NCBI GenBank assembly: GCA_050996405.1
Contig: JBPCRW010000110.1
Span: forward strand, 1-7,499
Reading direction: 5' to 3'
Source: JBPCRW01 sp050996405
GTDB taxonomy: Bacteria > Acidobacteriota > Blastocatellia > Pyrinomonadales > Pyrinomonadaceae
DNA length: 7,499 nt
The notes beneath the pieces were generated by a model. It saw only the letters and a program-made list of their open reading frames with translations, made no database searches and had not been told where the DNA came from. How positions within the stretch are numbered: the stretch's first letter is position 1; each line of letters opens with the position of its first letter. Positions 1 through 7,467 of this stretch are shown piece after piece. Both the position numbers and the translations under genes were made by a program.

Positions 1-39
1 GTAAAGCAGAAATGCGACCGCTAACTTGCGTCGTAACAT
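1..39 (-). CDS. 5' end of a leftward gene with a signal-peptide-like N-terminus (partial)
   Basis: Only the first 13 codons lie in the window. Read leftward from ATG at 39-37 they give MLRRKLAVAFLLY. This is a short start with three basic residues (RRK) followed by a hydrophobic run, as in the beginning of a Sec signal peptide or a membrane anchor. An AGGAGA ribosome binding site lies at 52-47 on the same strand, seven bases before the ATG, which is a very good match and strongly supports a real start. The gene diverges from the DUF2382 gene at 248, so the 208 bases between them should hold promoters for both. The mature product cannot be identified because the rest lies outside the window. 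An exported or envelope protein is an inference from these 13 residues only. Confidence 0.6.
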   Translation of the reverse strand, partial: MLRRKLAVAFLLY

Positions 40-247
40 TTTATATTCTCCTAGAAAAGATAATTTTGAATTTATTTGGATAAAGTCTAGTCGGATAGAC
101 GCAAAATTTTACGGAAAGGTTTCAATCGCCGGAACAAGTTTGAGATTTATAAATTCAGCCGTCAAATTTTGGGAACGGGAAGCGGATAAAAGCGCGTCCG
201 TTTTGGAATAATAATTGCACTATTGATTTTGCAATAGGAAATAACGT
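40..247. promoter_or_regulatory. Divergent intergenic region between the left-edge gene and the first DUF2382 gene
   Basis: This AT-rich gap separates two divergently oriented starts and must carry their promoters. I could not settle on a -35/-10 pair. GGAAC at 172-176 followed by GTC at 196-198 recalls an ECF sigma promoter, but the 19-base spacer is longer than usual. The 61-codon ORF running rightward through the region (26-211) has no ribosome binding site and no recognisable protein character, so I treat the region as non-coding. Confidence 0.45.
220..237 (+). promoter_or_regulatory. Small hairpin overlapping the ribosome binding site of the first DUF2382 gene
   Basis: CTATTG (220-225) and CAATAG (232-237) are exact reverse complements separated by six bases. 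The 3' arm runs into the AGGAA Shine-Dalgarno at 236-240, which stands seven bases before the ATG at 248. If the site is transcribed, the fold would partly sequester the ribosome binding site. The stem is short and AT-rich, so it may be chance or part of a protein-binding operator. Confidence 0.3.
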
Positions 248-691
248 ATGGAAACTAAACAAGCCGCCGGCAAAGCAGATACGTTTGAATCGGAAATCGA
301 ACTTGACCAGGAAACAACGGTTATTCCGGTTATCGAAGAAGAAGCGTTTCTCGATAAACGAGTGGTCGAAACGGGAAAAGTTCGTATCTCCAAACGAGTC
401 AGCGAACACGAAGAATTGATTGACGTGCCGCTCTTTCGTGAAGATGTAGTCGTCGAACGAGTGCCGCGTGATAAATATGTTGACGCGGCACCGGCAGTGC
501 GACAGGAAGGCGATGTGATGATTTTTTCAATCGTTCGAGAGGAACTCGTGATACAGAAGCGGCTGGTTTTGGTTGAAGAATTACGGGTGAGAAAACAAAT
601 TGTCGAAACCCATCAACCGCAAAGCGTAACTTTACGCAAAGAAGAAGTTGATGTAATACGGATTGCCGAAAATGAAAATTCCGGCGATTAA
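248..691 (+). CDS. DUF2382 (YsnF/AvaK-like) stress-associated protein
   Basis: The 147-residue product is highly charged and soluble, with no signal peptide or membrane segment. Residues about 24-140 form one DUF2382 domain. It starts with VIPVIEEEAFLDKRVVETG, followed by repeated strand-like stretches rich in Val, Glu, Arg and Lys, such as REDVVVERVP (64-73) and VRKQIVET (114-121). The domain occurs in Bacillus YsnF and cyanobacterial AvaK and is often linked with general or oxidative stress, but its biochemical role is unknown. The start is supported by AGGAA at 236-240. A second DUF2382 gene follows 125 bases downstream on the same strand, so the two probably act together. The first 20 residues are an acidic, polar tail outside the domain. 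I am confident of the family; no molecular function can be given. Confidence 0.85.
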   Translation: METKQAAGKADTFESEIELDQETTVIPVIEEEAFLDKRVVETGKVRISKRVSEHEELIDVPLFREDVVVERVPRDKYVDAAPAVRQEGDVMIFSIVREELVIQKRLVLVEELRVRKQIVETHQPQSVTLRKEEVDVIRIAENENSGD

Positions 692-816
692 ACTTAGAGG
701 CATTGCCAATTTGGCAAGACAATGCAGAAACACGCACGAAGTAAGTGTGTTTGCGCCCTTGATTCGCGCGGGCTTCCACATTACAGGTTTACCCTAGAAC
801 AAGGGAAGGAAAAAAT
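692..816 (+). promoter_or_regulatory. Structured 125-base spacer between the two DUF2382 genes
   Basis: The spacer contains several potential hairpins. TTGCCA/TGGCAA (703-708 and 712-717) is a perfect 6-bp stem with a 3-base loop. A weaker stem lies around ACGCAC/GTGTGT (about 732-750, one G-T pair), and a 4-bp stem CCCT/AGGG lies at 792-805, just before the AAGGA ribosome binding site (806-810) of the next gene. None is followed by a run of T, so none looks like an intrinsic terminator, and read-through from the upstream gene is plausible. It may be a leader or mRNA-processing region. I recognise no known riboswitch or small RNA family in it. Confidence 0.35.
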
Positions 817-1620
817 ATGACAAACAAAATGACACATACGGTAATTGGCTTATTTGACAGCAGAAACGATGCGGAAAAAGCGTCGCAAGACTTGGTAAAA
901 AACGGTTTTGCCCTTGAGAATCTTGACGTTTCAAACAAAAAAACGGGCGAGAAGATTGAAATGAACAAACCAGCAAATACGAGCAATGAATCGGTCGGCG
1001 ACAGCATCAGCAACTTTTTTAGCTCGATGTTCGGAAGCGATACGCCGGAAGCAAAAAATTATTCTAATGTTGCCGGTCAAACGGAAGCGATTTTGACCGT
1101 GCAAACCGATTCGGCGGAAAAAGCGAAAAAAGCCGCCGACATTCTTGACAAAAACGGCGCGGTTGACGTGAACGAACGCGCCGCCCGGAATCAGCAAAAT
1201 TTCGCGCAAAAGGGCAAAACCAATCAGAGCGATATGAAGATTCCGGTGATGGAAGAAAATCTACAAGTCGGCAAACGCGAGGTTGAAACCGGCGGCGCGC
1301 GCATCCGCAGCCGGATTGTCGAAAAGCCGGTCGAAGAATCAATCCGTCTGCGCCAAGAGCATGTCATGGTCAATCGCCAGCCAGTCAATCGCGCCGTAAC
1401 CGATGCCGATATGGCAAACTTTAAAGAAGGCGACATCGAAATTACCGAACGCGGCGAAGAACCCGTCGTTTCCAAACAAGCTCGCGTAACCGAGGAAGTT
1501 TCCATCGGCAAAAATGTTACCGAACGCGACCAGGTCGTTAAAGATACGGTGCGCCACACGGAGGTTGATGTCGAGAAAATTAATCAGGATACGAACGCCA
1601 AAAAGGCGAAAAACCAATAA
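817..1620 (+). CDS. Two-domain stress protein: YflT/GSP17M-like N-terminus plus DUF2382 C-terminus
   Basis: The 267-residue protein has two parts. Residues about 6-120 resemble the general stress protein 17M/YflT domain. It opens with HTVIGLFDSRNDAEKASQDL and has a second half (AILTVQTDSAEKAKKAADIL, 91-110) typical of this compact alpha/beta fold, with a polar and Gly/Ser-rich insert (about 50-85) between. Residues about 141-255 are a DUF2382 domain beginning IPVMEENLQVGKREVETGG. A Gln/Asn/Lys-rich linker (124-138) joins them. No signal peptide or membrane helix is seen. The start follows AAGGA (806-810) at six bases. This architecture is common in bacterial stress proteins of unknown mechanism. 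It is a paralogue of the gene at 248-691 in its C-terminal half, and the tandem arrangement suggests joint stress-responsive expression, which is inference. Confidence 0.88.
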   Translation: MTNKMTHTVIGLFDSRNDAEKASQDLVKNGFALENLDVSNKKTGEKIEMNKPANTSNESVGDSISNFFSSMFGSDTPEAKNYSNVAGQTEAILTVQTDSAEKAKKAADILDKNGAVDVNERAARNQQNFAQKGKTNQSDMKIPVMEENLQVGKREVETGGARIRSRIVEKPVEESIRLRQEHVMVNRQPVNRAVTDADMANFKEGDIEITERGEEPVVSKQARVTEEVSIGKNVTERDQVVKDTVRHTEVDVEKINQDTNAKKAKNQ

Positions 1621-1650
1621 TCAAAAAGTTAAGCACTCGTAAGAAAAACA

Positions 1651-1703
1651 AAATTTTAATGCCGTCCCGCAGCCAAACAATTACTGCGGCGGCATTAAAA
1701 TTT
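1651..1703 (+). terminator. Strong stem-loop downstream of the DUF2382 genes, possible bidirectional terminator
   Basis: The outer arms 1651-1664 and 1690-1703 are a perfect 14-bp inverted repeat (AAATTTTAATGCCG and its complement). It continues inward, after a 2-base bulge (1665-1666), as CCGCAG (1667-1672) paired with CTGCGG (1684-1689) around an 11-base loop. This gives a 20-bp stem with a GC-rich core and an AT-rich base, starting 30 bases after the stop at 1620. The AT base (TTAAAATTT on the right) can act only partly as a U-tract, so the terminator call is moderate. The 5' arm also overlaps the start of a doubtful small ORF. Confidence 0.5.
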
Positions 1704-1766
1704 CTCGATGAAGATGTTCCGATTTCGCTGATTGCGCGGCGGCGATTGATTAAATACTTACAATAG
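1659..1766 (+). CDS. Doubtful small ORF (35 residues)
   Basis: An ATG-to-TAG frame reads MPSRSQTITAAALKF, then LDEDVPISLIARRRLIKYLQ. The second half looks like a plausible amphipathic, basic helix, and its composition is protein-like. Against it are the lack of a clear Shine-Dalgarno and the fact that its first 15 codons lie inside the 1651-1703 palindrome, which dictates their sequence. It could be a genuine small protein, a remnant of a larger gene, or chance. I do not recognise a family. Confidence 0.22.
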   Translation: MPSRSQTITAAALKFLDEDVPISLIARRRLIKYLQ

Positions 1767-1777
1767 AGTCAAGCAAA

Positions 1778-1798
1778 TATCTATGGAAAACATAGATA
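1778..1798. repeat. 8-bp inverted repeat with GAAAA loop
   Basis: TATCTATG (1778-1785) and CATAGATA (1791-1798) are exact reverse complements around the loop GAAAA. It is the second of three inverted repeats between 1621 and 1887. It could be an operator for a dimeric regulator or an RNA hairpin. No T-run follows, so it is unlikely to be a terminator. Confidence 0.5.
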
Positions 1799-1824
1799 CT
1801 AAAAACGAATAAGGGAAATACGAG

Positions 1825-1862
1825 CGGGCATTTGTTCAGATTTCAATCTGAACAAATGCCCG
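1825..1862. repeat. 18-bp perfect palindrome upstream of the receiver gene
   Basis: The arms 1825-1842 and 1845-1862 are exact reverse complements separated by only TC. The pairing can be extended outward by one G-T and one A-T pair (1823-1824 with 1863-1864). It ends 13 bases before the GAGGA ribosome binding site at 1876-1880 of the receiver gene. Neither side carries a clear T-run, so a standard terminator is unlikely. It might be a stabilising hairpin in the 5' leader, a large operator, or a small dispersed palindromic repeat. The structure is certain from the sequence; its role is not. Confidence 0.75.
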
Positions 1863-1887
1863 TTATAAAAATAGTGAGGATAAAATT

Positions 1888-2255
1888 ATGAAACCGGCAA
1901 TTCGCCCGCGTGTTCTGTATGCGGATGACAATGAAGATGCTTGTGTTATGCTAAACATATTGCTCGGATTTTCAAATATTGATGTTTTCTTTGTTAAACT
2001 ATTAAAGATACTTTTCAATTAGTCGAGAATGAATATTTTGATTTGTATCTGCTGGACAGCAGATTCTCTGACGGAAGCGGTGTCGAGTTATGTCAAAAGT
2101 TACGCGAAACTTTTCCGCAAAAGCTGATTATTTTCTATTCGGGCGATGCCTATGAAAGCGATAAGCAAAAAGGACTGGCGGCAGGTGCTGATGTTTATTT
2201 GACCAAGCCTAATACTGACACTGTTGCCGCCGCAATATTTCAACTCGTTACATAA
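1888..2255 (+). pseudogene. Single-domain response regulator (receiver), frameshifted
   Basis: A GAGGA ribosome binding site (1876-1880) precedes ATG at 1888. The frame encodes the start of a receiver domain (VLYADDNEDA at residues 9-18) but ends at TAG 2020-2022 after 44 codons. The rest of the domain continues in another frame to TAA at 2255. Adding one A to the AAA at 1996-1998 joins the two into a full 122-residue protein. That protein has the acidic pair D13/D14, phospho-acceptor D57 (LYLLDSRF), switch Ser S75 (FYSGD) and K107 (YLTKP), so every key receiver residue is present. No output domain follows, as in CheY-like or Spo0F-like regulators. The cause may be a recent one-base deletion, an assembly error, or less likely recoding; the local bases do not form a good slippery heptamer. 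The radical SAM gene starts 28 bases after it. Confidence 0.8.
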
Positions 2256-2283
2256 ATTACTGAAAATTCGACTTTAAAAACTT

Positions 2284-3831
<1,548 letters not shown>

Positions 3832-3876
3832 ATTTTTACACGCGGACGGAGTCTGAACAAAAGATTTGACAAGACA

Positions 3877-3894
3877 ATTTTTAACGGTAAAAAT
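3877..3894. terminator. Weak AT hairpin between convergent genes
   Basis: ATTTTTA (3877-3883) and TAAAAAT (3888-3894) pair perfectly around the loop ACGG. It lies in the 73-base gap between the tail of the radical SAM gene and the tail of the leftward methyltransferase gene, where a bidirectional terminator would be expected. The stem has no GC pairs, so its strength is doubtful. Confidence 0.35.
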
Positions 3895-3904
3895 ATTAAA
3901 TTTT

Positions 3905-4489
3905 CTAGACCGTTTTCCAAGTGAGCGTAAAAGCGGGCGGGACGTTTTTGATAATGAGCGAACTTTTTTCCGCTTTCCCATAGCGTCTATTCATAAATTC
4001 CCGAATTTTAATCGCGGACGGGAAATAATATCCGTGAGCATATTGAAACGTGCGAAACGTGCAGTTTCCAGCATCCATAAACTGGCTGATTTCGTTTAAA
4101 ATTTCGTTGCCGACCTCGTTCGGCAGAGTGACAAACGGAATTCCCGAAATGATGAAACCGACTTTGCCGAATTTCGATTTTTGATGCAGCGCGACTGCTT
4201 TGGTCGCATTTCCGCCGATAAATTTCATTTTGGGAAATTCGCCGCACAGGGTTTTAATAAATTTCTGATTAATTTCCAAACCGAGATAGGATTTTTCGTC
4301 AATAATTATTTCGCGCAAAATTTTGGTGAACGAACCCGTGCCAACGCCTAATTCGAGAACGATATTATTTTCGTCGGGCGCGATGTTTTCAATCATCCTC
4401 AAAGCCAATTCCGGCGAAGACGGCGCGACCGCGCCGATTGCAAGCGGATTTTTCAGAAAGGCTTGCAGAAACTGAATATTTTCGTTCAT
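3905..4489 (-). CDS. PmtA/COG3963-like SAM-dependent methyltransferase
   Basis: The 194-residue product is a compact class I methyltransferase. The N-terminus FLQAFLKNPLAIGAVAPSSPEL (split here as FLQAFLKNPLAIGAV, 7-21, then APSSPEL, 22-28) is typical of the phospholipid N-methyltransferase/PmtA-like group. Motif I is LELGVGTGSFT (45-55), the acidic residue after strand 2 is E72 (LGLEIN), and ISGIPF (114-119) sits at the post-motif IV position. NVPPAF near the C-terminus is also characteristic. The family methylates phosphatidylethanolamine in some proteobacteria and is related to rRNA dimethylases, so a lipid substrate is likely but not shown. The gene starts nine bases after the topA stop on the same strand. 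It lacks a clear Shine-Dalgarno, which suggests translation coupled to topA. There is no signal peptide; peripheral membrane association is inferred. Confidence 0.8.
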   Translation of the reverse strand: MNENIQFLQAFLKNPLAIGAVAPSSPELALRMIENIAPDENNIVLELGVGTGSFTKILREIIIDEKSYLGLEINQKFIKTLCGEFPKMKFIGGNATKAVALHQKSKFGKVGFIISGIPFVTLPNEVGNEILNEISQFMDAGNCTFRTFQYAHGYYFPSAIKIREFMNRRYGKAEKSSLIIKNVPPAFTLTWKTV

Positions 4490-4498
4490 TGCAAAAAT

Positions 4499-7039
4499 TT
4501 ACTTTGCCGAAACTGCAGTTTCCGCTTCGGCAGATGAACTTTTTGTTAAATCTCCAACCGCAATCTTATAATCACACGCTTCGTTTTGGCAATAACGTAT
4601 CGTGCCGTCTTTCTTCGTCGTCTTTTCAAACAGCATCGGCGCGCTGCATTTCGGACACGCTTCGGCGATTGGTTTATCCCAGTAAACTTCGTCGCATTTC
4701 GGATAATTCGTGCAGCCGTAAAAAACTTTTCCGCGTTTCGATTTTTTGACGGCAATTTCGCCCGTTTTGCATTTCGGGCAAGCAATTCCAATGGTTTCAC
4801 GCTTGATATAATCGCACTTCGGATAATTTGAACACGATACGAATTCGCCGAAACGCCCCGTGCGCCGGACGAGTTTCGCGCCGTCTTTCGGGCAAATTTC
4901 ATCGAGTTCGACGGGCGGCGCGGGCGGCGGCTGATTGCCCTTCGCAATCTTGCGGATATTTTTACATTCGGGATAACCCGTGCAGCCGTAAAACGCGCCG
5001 AAACGCCCCTTTTTCAAAGCCATCGGTTTTCCGCACAATTCACACGGCTCAATCGCCGAGTCCTGAGTCACGAGTCCTGAGTCCTGAGTCGCGTTCTCAT
5101 TGTCTTGACTTTGGACTCTGGACTTTGGACTTTGGACTTCGCGCGTCGTTTTACATTCGGGGTAATTGGCGCAAGCTAAAAACTGCCCGAAACGTCCGAA
5201 TTTGATGACCATTCCCGCGCCGCATTTTTCGCAGATTTCGTCGGTCGGAATCGAAGTCTGTTTTTTGGTTTTGATGGCTTCGGCGGCGTTTTCCAAATCC
5301 TTTGAAAATTTGTCGTAAAAGCCGCGCATCGCATCGCGCCAGTCAATTTTTCCTTCCTCGATTTCGTCCAGGCTGTTTTCCATCCGCGCCGTGTAGGTCG
5401 GGTTGAATAAATCATCAAAACTCGCCACCAAAACATCGTTAACGGTTGTTCCGAGCGGTGTCGGATGAAACCGCCCTTCGACTCGTTCGACATATTCGCG
5501 GTCTTGAATCGTCGTCATAATCGCCGCGTAAGTTGACGGACGACCAATGCCTTTTTCTTCGAGAGCTTTGACCAAAGTCGCTTCCGTAAAACGCGGCGGC
5601 GGTTCTGTAAAATGCTGTTCGGGCGTGATTTGATTTAATTTCAACTGCTCGCCTTTTTCAACTTTCGGCAGATTTAATTCTTCGTCTTCGTCGTCCGTTT
5701 TTTCGTCGCGTCCTTCCTGATAAACTTTCAGAAAACCGTCAAATTTCTGCACCGAACCCGTCGCGCGGAAAATGAAACGTCCGGCGCGAATGTCAATCGT
5801 CGTCGCGTCAAAAATCGCGGCGGTCATTTGCGACGCGACAAAACGTTTCCAGATTAAAGTATAAAGTTTGAGTTCGTCGGCGTTTAGAAATTGCCGCAAA
5901 CTTTCGGGTGTGCGATTCGCGTCGGTCGGGCGAATCGCTTCGTGCGCGTCCTGCGCTCCGCCTTTTGATTTATAGTGAACCGCCTTTTCGGGCAGATATT
6001 TCGCGCCGTAATTTCCGCCGATAAAATCTCTGACTTCCGATAAAGCCGTCTCGGAAACGCGCGTTGAATCCGAGCGCATATAAGTAATCAAACCAACCGC
6101 GCCTTCGCTTCCGATTTCGATTCCTTCATAAAGTTTCTGCGCGACCATCATCGTTTTCTTAACCGGAAAACCGATTTTGCGCGAGGCTTCCTGCTGCAAT
6201 TTTGAAGTGATAAACGGCGGAACGGGATTACGTTTTCTTTCCTTTGTCGAAACCTGTTCAACGACGAAATTTTCTTTTTCGGCTTCTTCGACAATTGATT
6301 TCGCCGTCGCTTCGTCTTTAACGTGCGTTTCTGATTTTTTAACGTCTTCGTCAAAACCGGCGGTTTTCACGGTTTTGTCTTCAATCTTATAAAGCCGCGC
6401 GTCGAATTTCGGCGGCAAATTCGCGGAAAGATTCGCAATAATCGTCCAGTATTCGGTTTTGACAAACGCTTCGATTTCGCGCTCGCGTTCGACGACCATT
6501 CGCACGGCGACGGTTTGCACGCGCCCCGCGCTCAATTTTCCGCCGATGGTTTTCCACAAAATCGGCGAAACTTTATAGCCGACAAGACGGTCTAAAATTC
6601 GCCGCGCCTGCTGCGCGTCAACCAGATTTTTATTGACCTGTTTCGGTTCTTTGAAAGCGTCTTTAATCGCGTTTTTCGTAATTTCGTTAAACATCACGCG
6701 AAAAACCTGTTTCGCCGGACGCTTCGGCACGATTTCTTCCGCCAGATGCTGGCAAATTGCTTCGCCTTCGCGGTCGGGGTCAGCCGCGAGAAAAATCACT
6801 TCGCATTCCTTAGCCGCTTTTTTCAAATCGGAAACCGTTTTTTTATTGTTGCGTTTTTTCGTGTCGGGAATAACTTCGTAAGTCGGCTCGAAATTATTCT
6901 GCACGTCAACGCCAAGCTGCTTGGTCGGCAAATCTTTGATATGCCCGATGGAAGCCATCACCCTGTAATCGCTGCCGAGATATTTATTAATTGTTTTCGC
7001 CTTCGCGGGCGATTCGACGATAACTAAATTTTTTGCCAT
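4499..7039 (-). CDS. topA: DNA topoisomerase I (type IA) with five zinc-ribbon units
   Basis: This enzyme relaxes negatively supercoiled DNA by transient single-strand cleavage. The 846-residue protein starts MAKNLVIVESPAKAKTI, with the Toprim glutamate at E9. The metal-binding DPDRE motif is at D87, D89 and E91. The active-site tyrosine is Y320 with R322 (GLITYMRSDS), matching Y319/R321 of E. coli TopA. The HEAIRPT motif (366-372) and GIGRPSTYA (497-505) complete the core. Zinc-ribbon units follow at C603-C629, C666-C692, C716-C742, C754-C782 and C795-C822. The third reads CPKDG where CPxCG is usual, so it has only three cysteines. Residues about 635-661 are encoded by 7-bp tandem repeats. 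I prefer ATG at 7039 to an upstream in-frame TTG (7075), because the former begins the conserved sequence and leaves an 11-base gap to the toxin gene. The gene is almost certainly essential. Confidence 0.97.
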   Translation of the reverse strand: MAKNLVIVESPAKAKTINKYLGSDYRVMASIGHIKDLPTKQLGVDVQNNFEPTYEVIPDTKKRNNKKTVSDLKKAAKECEVIFLAADPDREGEAICQHLAEEIVPKRPAKQVFRVMFNEITKNAIKDAFKEPKQVNKNLVDAQQARRILDRLVGYKVSPILWKTIGGKLSAGRVQTVAVRMVVEREREIEAFVKTEYWTIIANLSANLPPKFDARLYKIEDKTVKTAGFDEDVKKSETHVKDEATAKSIVEEAEKENFVVEQVSTKERKRNPVPPFITSKLQQEASRKIGFPVKKTMMVAQKLYEGIEIGSEGAVGLITYMRSDSTRVSETALSEVRDFIGGNYGAKYLPEKAVHYKSKGGAQDAHEAIRPTDANRTPESLRQFLNADELKLYTLIWKRFVASQMTAAIFDATTIDIRAGRFIFRATGSVQKFDGFLKVYQEGRDEKTDDEDEELNLPKVEKGEQLKLNQITPEQHFTEPPPRFTEATLVKALEEKGIGRPSTYAAIMTTIQDREYVERVEGRFHPTPLGTTVNDVLVASFDDLFNPTYTARMENSLDEIEEGKIDWRDAMRGFYDKFSKDLENAAEAIKTKKQTSIPTDEICEKCGAGMVIKFGRFGQFLACANYPECKTTREVQSPKSRVQSQDNENATQDSGLVTQDSAIEPCELCGKPMALKKGRFGAFYGCTGYPECKNIRKIAKGNQPPPAPPVELDEICPKDGAKLVRRTGRFGEFVSCSNYPKCDYIKRETIGIACPKCKTGEIAVKKSKRGKVFYGCTNYPKCDEVYWDKPIAEACPKCSAPMLFEKTTKKDGTIRYCQNEACDYKIAVGDLTKSSSAEAETAVSAK
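5058..5090. repeat. Heptanucleotide tandem array 1 inside topA
   Basis: On the + strand it reads four GAGTCNN units (GAGTCCT, GAGTCAC, GAGTCCT, GAGTCCT) and a partial GAGTC, 33 bases in all. It encodes about residues 651-661 of TopA (TQDSGLVTQDSA region) without a stop. The 7-bp unit length resembles the short tandemly repeated repetitive (STRR) sequences described in cyanobacteria. Confidence 0.9.
5107..5139. repeat. Heptanucleotide tandem array 2 inside topA, inverted relative to array 1
   Basis: On the + strand it reads GACTTTG, GACTCTG, GACTTTG, GACTTTG and a partial GACTT, again 33 bases with the variant in the second unit. It encodes about residues 635-645 of TopA (VQSPKSRVQSQ). GAGTC of array 1 is complementary to the GACTC/GACTT cores here, so the two arrays could fold into an imperfect hairpin around the 16-base spacer 5091-5106. 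Confidence 0.9.
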
Positions 7040-7050
7040 TTTGTAAAACT

Positions 7051-7467
7051 CTAACGAATAAACTTTATTGAGCAAACCTTATCCCGCGCGATTTTGTCAA
7101 ACTCGTGATGGTCTGAAGTCAAAACTGTGCCGCCGAGATTATTGGCTAAAATGATAGCGCAAAAATCTGCTAAAGATGCTCTATAATTTGCTTTTAATTG
7201 TCCGACATTTTTCCAAAAATTTGTATCAAAATCGCTGCGCTCAATAACTCCTAAAGCAAACAAATCTTTGAGCGATTTTTCAGCATCAGCCAATCCGCCG
7301 ACACGAATCGCGTCGTAATAAACTTCACACAAATTTATTGCGTGAGCGTAACAAACATTGTTCGGATTGGTCATAATCCTCTCAACAACCAACGCGCCTT
7401 TTTCCTGTCGCAAGTATGCAATCATCGCGCTCGAATCAAGAACATTGATTATTTTTTCGGCTGCCAT
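7051..7467 (-). CDS. VapC-like PIN-domain toxin
   Basis: The 138-residue product is a typical PIN-domain ribonuclease of type II toxin-antitoxin systems. Metal-binding acidic residues are visible at D11 (NVLDSSAMIAYL), E48 (NLCEVYYD), D101 (SLADFCAIILA) and D119 (VLTSDHHEFD), which is the complete set for this fold, so the enzyme should be active. The length is normal for VapC (about 120-140). The start overlaps the 3' end of the upstream gene by 19 bases, as is common for toxin genes translationally coupled to their antitoxin. A GGAAGA stretch precedes the ATG by six bases. Its stop lies 11 bases before the topA start. RNA cleavage restrained by the cognate antitoxin is family knowledge; the specific RNA target cannot be predicted. 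Confidence 0.88.
   Translation of the reverse strand: MAAEKIINVLDSSAMIAYLRQEKGALVVERIMTNPNNVCYAHAINLCEVYYDAIRVGGLADAEKSLKDLFALGVIERSDFDTNFWKNVGQLKANYRASLADFCAIILANNLGGTVLTSDHHEFDKIARDKVCSIKFIR

Noticed and set aside
172..198. ECF-type promoter GGAAC...GTC
   Set aside because: The spacer is 19 bases and the rest of the consensus is not present.
26..211. 61-codon rightward ORF at the left edge
   Set aside because: It has no ribosome binding site, no family resemblance, and overlaps the well-supported leftward start at 39 and its AGGAGA site.
703..717. Intrinsic terminator after the first DUF2382 gene
   Set aside because: The 6-bp stem has no following T-run.
1990..2002. Programmed -1 frameshifting in the receiver gene
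   Set aside because: GTTAAAC looks like a slippery site at first, but it is in the wrong phase: the zero-frame codons are GTT AAA, and slipping back would place TAA in frame. A missing base explains it more simply.
5058..5139. CRISPR array
   Set aside because: The units are 7 bp in direct tandem without spacers, and they are translated as part of TopA.
4438..5205. Rightward ORFs opposite the methyltransferase and topA (for example 4438-4749 and 4828-5205)
   Set aside because: They are antisense shadows of clearly coding genes, rich in Arg, Phe and Ser as expected from the complementary frame, with no domains.
7040..7075. Longer topA start at TTG 7075
   Set aside because: The 12 extra residues precede the universally conserved TopA beginning, the codon is TTG, and it would overlap the toxin gene. 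ATG at 7039 is better.
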